Assembly: GCF_052180275.1 (NCBI RefSeq)
Contig: NZ_CP197465.1
Span: 5,890,001-5,954,000, forward strand
Reading direction: 5' to 3'
Source of the DNA: Kumtagia sp052180275
Lineage (GTDB): Bacteria > Pseudomonadota > Alphaproteobacteria > Rhizobiales > Rhizobiaceae
Length of the DNA stretch: 64,000 nt
How positions within the stretch are numbered: the first letter of the stretch is position 1; every line of letters starts with the position of its first letter. The notes under the pieces were generated by a model that worked only from the letters and a program-made list of their open reading frames with translations, was not told where the DNA came from and did no database searches. Both the position numbers and the translations under genes were made by a program. Below, piece after piece: positions 60,469 through 64,000 of this stretch.

Positions 60469-61815
60469 ATGACAAACGGCGCGCCCCCCGACGTGTCCAT
60501 GATCCTGATGGACAAGGTCGCCGACTGGCTCACGCATTCATCGCTGGCGGGAGACGACCTCGAAACGATGGTGCGCGGCTTCTGCGAAAGACTTGCGGCG
60601 GCGGGCATGCCGATCGCCCGTGTCCATCTTTCTTTCTCGATGCTGCACCCGCTCTACGATGCCCTCGGTTTCACCTGGGAACGCGGCGCTGGCATGCGCA
60701 TCGAGGGTTTTCGCCAGAAGCCGGGCGAAAAGTCGGACCGGTTCCTACGCAGCCCCTACTACCACCTGCTGACCAACAAGCTCGACCATCTGCGGCGGCG
60801 CATCGACTATTCGGGGCCGGCCGAATTCCCGATCTTCGACGATTTGAAAGATCTCGGCGTCACCGACTATCTGGCCTTCAGGCACATGTTCAACGCCGGC
60901 AAGGACCAGGGCATGATGGGCTCTTGGGCGACCGACGCGCCGTCCGGCTTCAGCGAAGGCATGATCGCGGCGCTGCTGCGCGTCCAGAACCACCTGGCGG
61001 TCGCCGCCAAGATGGCGGTGCTCAACCGTCTCGCCGACAACATGCTGACCACCTATCTCGGCAACGACGCGGGAAAGCGTGTGCTCAGCGGCAACATCAG
61101 GCGTGGCCAGGGCGACACGATCCGCGCGGCCCTGGTGATGGCCGACATGCGTGGCTCGACGATGCTGGCCGAGCAGGAAGGGCGCGAGGCCTATATCGAC
61201 ACGCTAAACCGTTTCTTCGACGCGATAGCCGCGCCATTCAACCGGCGCGGCGGCCAGATATTGAGTTTCCTCGGCGACGGGTTCATCGCCGTCTATCCTT
61301 GCGACCGCCACCACGAGCCCTCTGAGATCGCCTGCCGCGCCGCGCTCTCCGCCGCCTTCAAGGCGACGGGGCGCATGAACGCACTCAACGAGGACCGCAA
61401 GCGCCAGGGCCTGTCGGAGATTGGCTACGGCATCGGCCTGCACGTCGGCAACGTCATGTTCGGCAATGTAGGCCTCAACGACCGCCTGACATTCTCGGCC
61501 TTCGGCTCGGCGGTCAACGAGGTGCAGCGGCTGCAGACACTGACCAAGAAATATCCCCAGAACGTCATCGCCAGCCAGGACTTCGCAGCCTATTGCGGAG
61601 GCGGCTGGATCACGCTCGGCAGGGAGAAGCTGCGCGGCGTCAAGGAGAAATTAACCATCCTGCATCCAGATGCCGCCGACATCACCGAGCAGGACGACGA
61701 CGGCTCGTTCGAAATCAGCTACGATGGGGTGTCGGATGCAGAACAGCTTATGCTGCTGCTGCGGGGCGACGGGGGCGTCGGACTTACTTCCGGCAATGGA
61801 AAGGCTTTGCAGTGA
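60469..61815 (+). CDS. Class III adenylate/guanylate cyclase with atypical specificity residues
   Basis: The 448-residue protein begins MTNGAPPDVSMILMDKVADW, with CGGAGA upstream. Residues 1-200 form a sensor-like region of the type found with rhizobial cyclases. The catalytic domain has metal Asp226 (MADMRGSTM) and Asp270 (FLGDGFIAVYP), 44 apart, and transition-state Asn350 and Arg354 (GSAVNEVQRL). The purine-specifying Lys is Ser266 and the second position is Ser343. It makes a cyclic nucleotide, but which one is unclear. It overlaps the next gene by 4 bp. Confidence 0.87.
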   Translation: MTNGAPPDVSMILMDKVADWLTHSSLAGDDLETMVRGFCERLAAAGMPIARVHLSFSMLHPLYDALGFTWERGAGMRIEGFRQKPGEKSDRFLRSPYYHLLTNKLDHLRRRIDYSGPAEFPIFDDLKDLGVTDYLAFRHMFNAGKDQGMMGSWATDAPSGFSEGMIAALLRVQNHLAVAAKMAVLNRLADNMLTTYLGNDAGKRVLSGNIRRGQGDTIRAALVMADMRGSTMLAEQEGREAYIDTLNRFFDAIAAPFNRRGGQILSFLGDGFIAVYPCDRHHEPSEIACRAALSAAFKATGRMNALNEDRKRQGLSEIGYGIGLHVGNVMFGNVGLNDRLTFSAFGSAVNEVQRLQTLTKKYPQNVIASQDFAAYCGGGWITLGREKLRGVKEKLTILHPDAADITEQDDDGSFEISYDGVSDAEQLMLLLRGDGGVGLTSGNGKALQ

Positions 61816-62777
61816 AAATTGGATCGGTACGGATGGCGACACTTGCGGCGACACTTTGCCTGGCAGCTCCGGTCGCCGCCGAATCCGGATCGGTCGTATT
61901 GCATGACAGCCTCGACGGGCCGGACTTTGCAGAGAGCGGCGGGCTCTATTATCGCGAGAACTACGAGCAAAGTGCCGGCAAGGTCGAGTTCCAGAGCGAG
62001 GTGAAGCGCAGCGGCCAGGGCGCGCTCAAGCTCAGCATAAAACCGCTCTGCGACGCCGACAGCGACGGCTGCAGCGAGCGCGCTGAGATCTGGGAAAAGA
62101 CCGAACTGCGCGTGCCCTACAATGAAGGCGTCTGGTACGGCTTCGCGGTGAAGTTCGCGGACCCTGTCCCGCAGGACGACCACCGCTACCTGATCGCCCA
62201 GTGGAAACGCGAGATCGATGCTGGCGCCGAGGGCGATTTCAGCCCGTTCCTGGCGATCCGCCTGCGCAACGGAAAGCTGTTCGCCACGGTCGAGACCAAC
62301 TACATCCAGCCGAAGGCGCAGCCGGCTTCGAACGCGACGGCCGGGCTATGCGAGGCCGGATCGACACCGGTCTGGCTGCGCCCTGAAACCAACCAGATGC
62401 GGGCGCTGGTCGCGACCGAAGCAGGCTGGACGGCTGAGGACGGCGCGATCTACGCCGCCTGCACGGACGCCATCCAGGTGGTCAACCACGGCAACCCGTT
62501 GCCGACGGCGGATTCCGGCTGGATCGACTTCGCCATCTACACGAAGCCCGGCCCGGACGGCTCCGGCCTCATCGAGATGTTCGCCAACGGTAAGCCGATC
62601 GTCACGGTCAAGGGGCATATCGGCCACGCCGACAAGGGCCTCGGCGAGAACCAGTACTTCAAGTTCGGCCCCTACCGCGCGGCGCACTCCACCGAGTGGA
62701 CGCTTTATTACGACGACTTCCGGCGCTCCCCCGATTGCGCCGACGTGCTGGCCGGCGGAACCTGCCCGACACCGTGA
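61812..62777 (+). CDS. Secreted polysaccharide lyase-like protein (heparin lyase I fold)
   Basis: The 321-residue protein starts at GTG overlapping the cyclase stop (GTGA); an ATG 7 codons later is an alternative. Signal: MATLAATLCLAAPVAAES. The jelly-roll region has CSERAEIWEKTELRVPYNEG, VWYGFAVKFADP, YLIAQWKRE, and the C-terminal YFKFGPYRAAHSTEWTLYYD. This is the Polysacc_lyase (PL heparinase I-like) pattern. It probably cleaves or binds a polysaccharide in the periplasm or outside. It is the final gene of the DUF3095/FkbM/cyclase unit. Confidence 0.83.
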   Translation: MKIGSVRMATLAATLCLAAPVAAESGSVVLHDSLDGPDFAESGGLYYRENYEQSAGKVEFQSEVKRSGQGALKLSIKPLCDADSDGCSERAEIWEKTELRVPYNEGVWYGFAVKFADPVPQDDHRYLIAQWKREIDAGAEGDFSPFLAIRLRNGKLFATVETNYIQPKAQPASNATAGLCEAGSTPVWLRPETNQMRALVATEAGWTAEDGAIYAACTDAIQVVNHGNPLPTADSGWIDFAIYTKPGPDGSGLIEMFANGKPIVTVKGHIGHADKGLGENQYFKFGPYRAAHSTEWTLYYDDFRRSPDCADVLAGGTCPTP

Positions 62778-62795
62778 CAGCGGCAGGCCTTTTTC
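62761..62795 (+). terminator. Probable terminator after the lyase gene
   Basis: CCTGCC (62761-62766) pairs with GGCAGG (62782-62787), followed by CCTTTTTCC. The stem overlaps the stop codon region of the lyase gene. The loop is 15 nt, so stability is moderate. A second dyad, GTCCGG/CCGGAC, lies at 62809-62826. Confidence 0.5.
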
Positions 62796-63024
62796 CCCAT
62801 TGAACCCCGTCCGGCCGCTACCGGACAGGTAAAAGTGCAGTGGATCGTCGGCGGATCGAAAATCCGGCCGATCTCCTTCAGCAAGCTGTCACGAATTCCC
62901 GCTACGGCCACGCAACGTAATTCTGGCGTATCCAATCGAGCGCACGGCTATGCAGTTCATTTGCTGTCGGCTAGTGTCGTGCCGTTGGGGCAACGTGACG
63001 GCGTAGGGGAGCAGTTGCGATAAG

Positions 63025-64000
63025 ATGAATGGGGCGACGAAAACTTCGGGAAACGACCTTCTCCGGATCGAGAATCTGGGGATTTCGTTCGCCATCGTCG
63101 GCGGTCCCGTGCATGCCGTGCGCAATGCGAGCTTCCGCATCCTGCCGGGCAAGGTGACTGCGCTCGTCGGCGAGTCCGGCTCGGGCAAATCGGTGATCAG
63201 CCAGGCGGTGATGGGCATCCTGCCCAATACGGCGCAGGCGCGCGGCTCGATCCTGTTCAACGATCCGAAGACCGGAAAATCCACCGATATCCTGCAACTC
63301 GAGCGCGACGGCAAGGAAATCCGCGAATTGCGCGGCAGCCGCATCGGCAAGATTTTCCAGGAGCCGATGACGTCGCTGTCGCCGCTGCACACCATCGGCA
63401 ACCAGATCGACGAGTCGCTGCACATCCATTCCGATCTCGACAATGCCGAGATCAAGGAGCGCACCATCGAGATGCTGGGGCTGGTCGGCTTCCCCAACCC
63501 GGCGCGCGCCTACACCATGTACCCGTTCGAGCTTTCGGGCGGGCTGCGCCAGCGCGCCATGATCGCCATGGCCCTGCTCTGCCGTCCTGCCCTGCTGATC
63601 GCCGACGAGCCGACGACAGCGCTCGACGTCACCATCCAGGCGCAGATCCTGCATCTACTGCGCGACCTGCAGGAACGCCTGAACATGGCGATGCTGCTGA
63701 TCACCCACGACCTCGGCGTGGTGGCCAACGTTGCCGACGAGGTGGTGGTGATCTACCACGGCGAGATCATGGAGGCCGGTACGGTTCAGGACATCTTCCG
63801 CCGTCCGACGCACCCCTATCTCAAGGGGCTGATGGCGGCGGTGCCGCATTTCGACATGAAGCCCGGCGAGCGGCTGAAGGCGTTGCGTGAAGTGCCGGTC
63901 AATGTCGAGAACCTGATCGGTGCCAAGAAGAAGCCAGCGCCCGAAGGCAAGACGGAGGTCCTGCTGTCGGCCCGCGACCTGATCAAGTCCTATACGACAC
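63025..64000 (+). CDS. Peptide-type ABC transporter ATPase, probably tandem NBDs (truncated by window)
   Basis: The frame opens with ATG at 63025 and is still open at 64000 (325 codons). NBD1 is of the DppD/OppD type: GESGSGKSVISQAVMGILP (Walker A), KIFQEPMTSLSPLHTIGNQI (Q-loop), FELSGGLRQRAMIAMAL (signature), LIADEPTTALD (Walker B) and ITHDLGVVANVADEV. The C-terminal extension HPYLKGLMAAVPHFD is the oligopeptide-type element. At the window edge a second domain starts (LLSARDLIKSYTT), so a YejF/GsiA-like fused protein is likely. Permease genes should follow outside. Confidence 0.85.
   Translation, partial: MNGATKTSGNDLLRIENLGISFAIVGGPVHAVRNASFRILPGKVTALVGESGSGKSVISQAVMGILPNTAQARGSILFNDPKTGKSTDILQLERDGKEIRELRGSRIGKIFQEPMTSLSPLHTIGNQIDESLHIHSDLDNAEIKERTIEMLGLVGFPNPARAYTMYPFELSGGLRQRAMIAMALLCRPALLIADEPTTALDVTIQAQILHLLRDLQERLNMAMLLITHDLGVVANVADEVVVIYHGEIMEAGTVQDIFRRPTHPYLKGLMAAVPHFDMKPGERLKALREVPVNVENLIGAKKKPAPEGKTEVLLSARDLIKSYTT

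Overview
This 64 kb window is GC-rich, densely coded DNA from an alphaproteobacterium, most likely Hyphomicrobiales of the Mesorhizobium/Phyllobacteriaceae type. The inference rests on gene content: many CUT1, PotABCD/Ydc and BMP-type ABC uptake systems, an NAD-dependent fdsGBA-fdhD-fdsD formate dehydrogenase, a non-pyrrolysine MttB protein, a Mrp protein without CxxC, and class III cyclases. It also rests on palindromic repeats beside or inside operons. I see no rRNA, tRNA, CRISPR array, prophage or insertion sequence.

Layout: 0-0.2 kb, 5' part of an RcnR/DmeR-like metal repressor with its own operator. 0.4-6.8 kb, an MttB-like methyltransferase convergent with a sugar ABC operon headed by a LacI-type operator. 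7-13 kb, single genes (CoxG, Mrp, GAF-GGDEF-PilZ diguanylate cyclase, VOC protein, Bug-type binding protein). 12.2-19.5 kb, a LysR regulator, its probable operator and the complete formate dehydrogenase operon. 19.7-21.5 kb, an FMN reductase and a ketose 3-epimerase-like gene with a FadR/GntR-type operator. 21.6-26.2 kb, two tandem paralogous all-repeat RTX proteins. 26.5-33.7 kb, SPFH and SnoaL-like genes and a ydcSTUVW-type putrescine uptake/aminobutyraldehyde oxidation operon. 33.8-40.2 kb, accessory genes and regulators (Uma2, methyltransferase/MerR pair, LysR, DeoR, choline-kinase-like, CDGSH protein, CAP lipoprotein). 40.2-46.5 kb, a BMP-type nucleoside/nucleobase ABC importer with a CodA-like deaminase.

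The most unusual region is 46.9-62.8 kb. It holds three glycosyltransferases, a ParDE pair, and a 904-residue ABC-exporter-like protein whose ATPase motifs are nearly all lost and whose nucleotide-binding domain is split by a long repetitive insert. A stand-alone cyclic-nucleotide-binding protein and a metallo-beta-lactamase-fold hydrolase follow it. Then come a polysaccharide deacetylase, another glycosyltransferase carrying an in-frame palindromic element, a DUF3095 protein that reads like a class III cyclase, an FkbM methyltransferase, a class III cyclase with unusual specificity residues, and a secreted polysaccharide-lyase-like protein. I read this as a possible cyclic-nucleotide-controlled surface glycan system. 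The parts are visible in the sequence; the functional link between them is inference. The window ends inside a peptide-type ABC ATPase gene.

Two related classes of palindromic repeats recur. One has GTCCTGCCGGACATCTCCCCC arms and the other has CCCTCCCC...GGGGAGGG arms. They lie at 2.1, 4.1, 7.5, 18.2, 32.4, 43.6, 45.3 and 57.7 kb. One sits at the start of a transporter ATPase gene and one lies in frame inside a glycosyltransferase.
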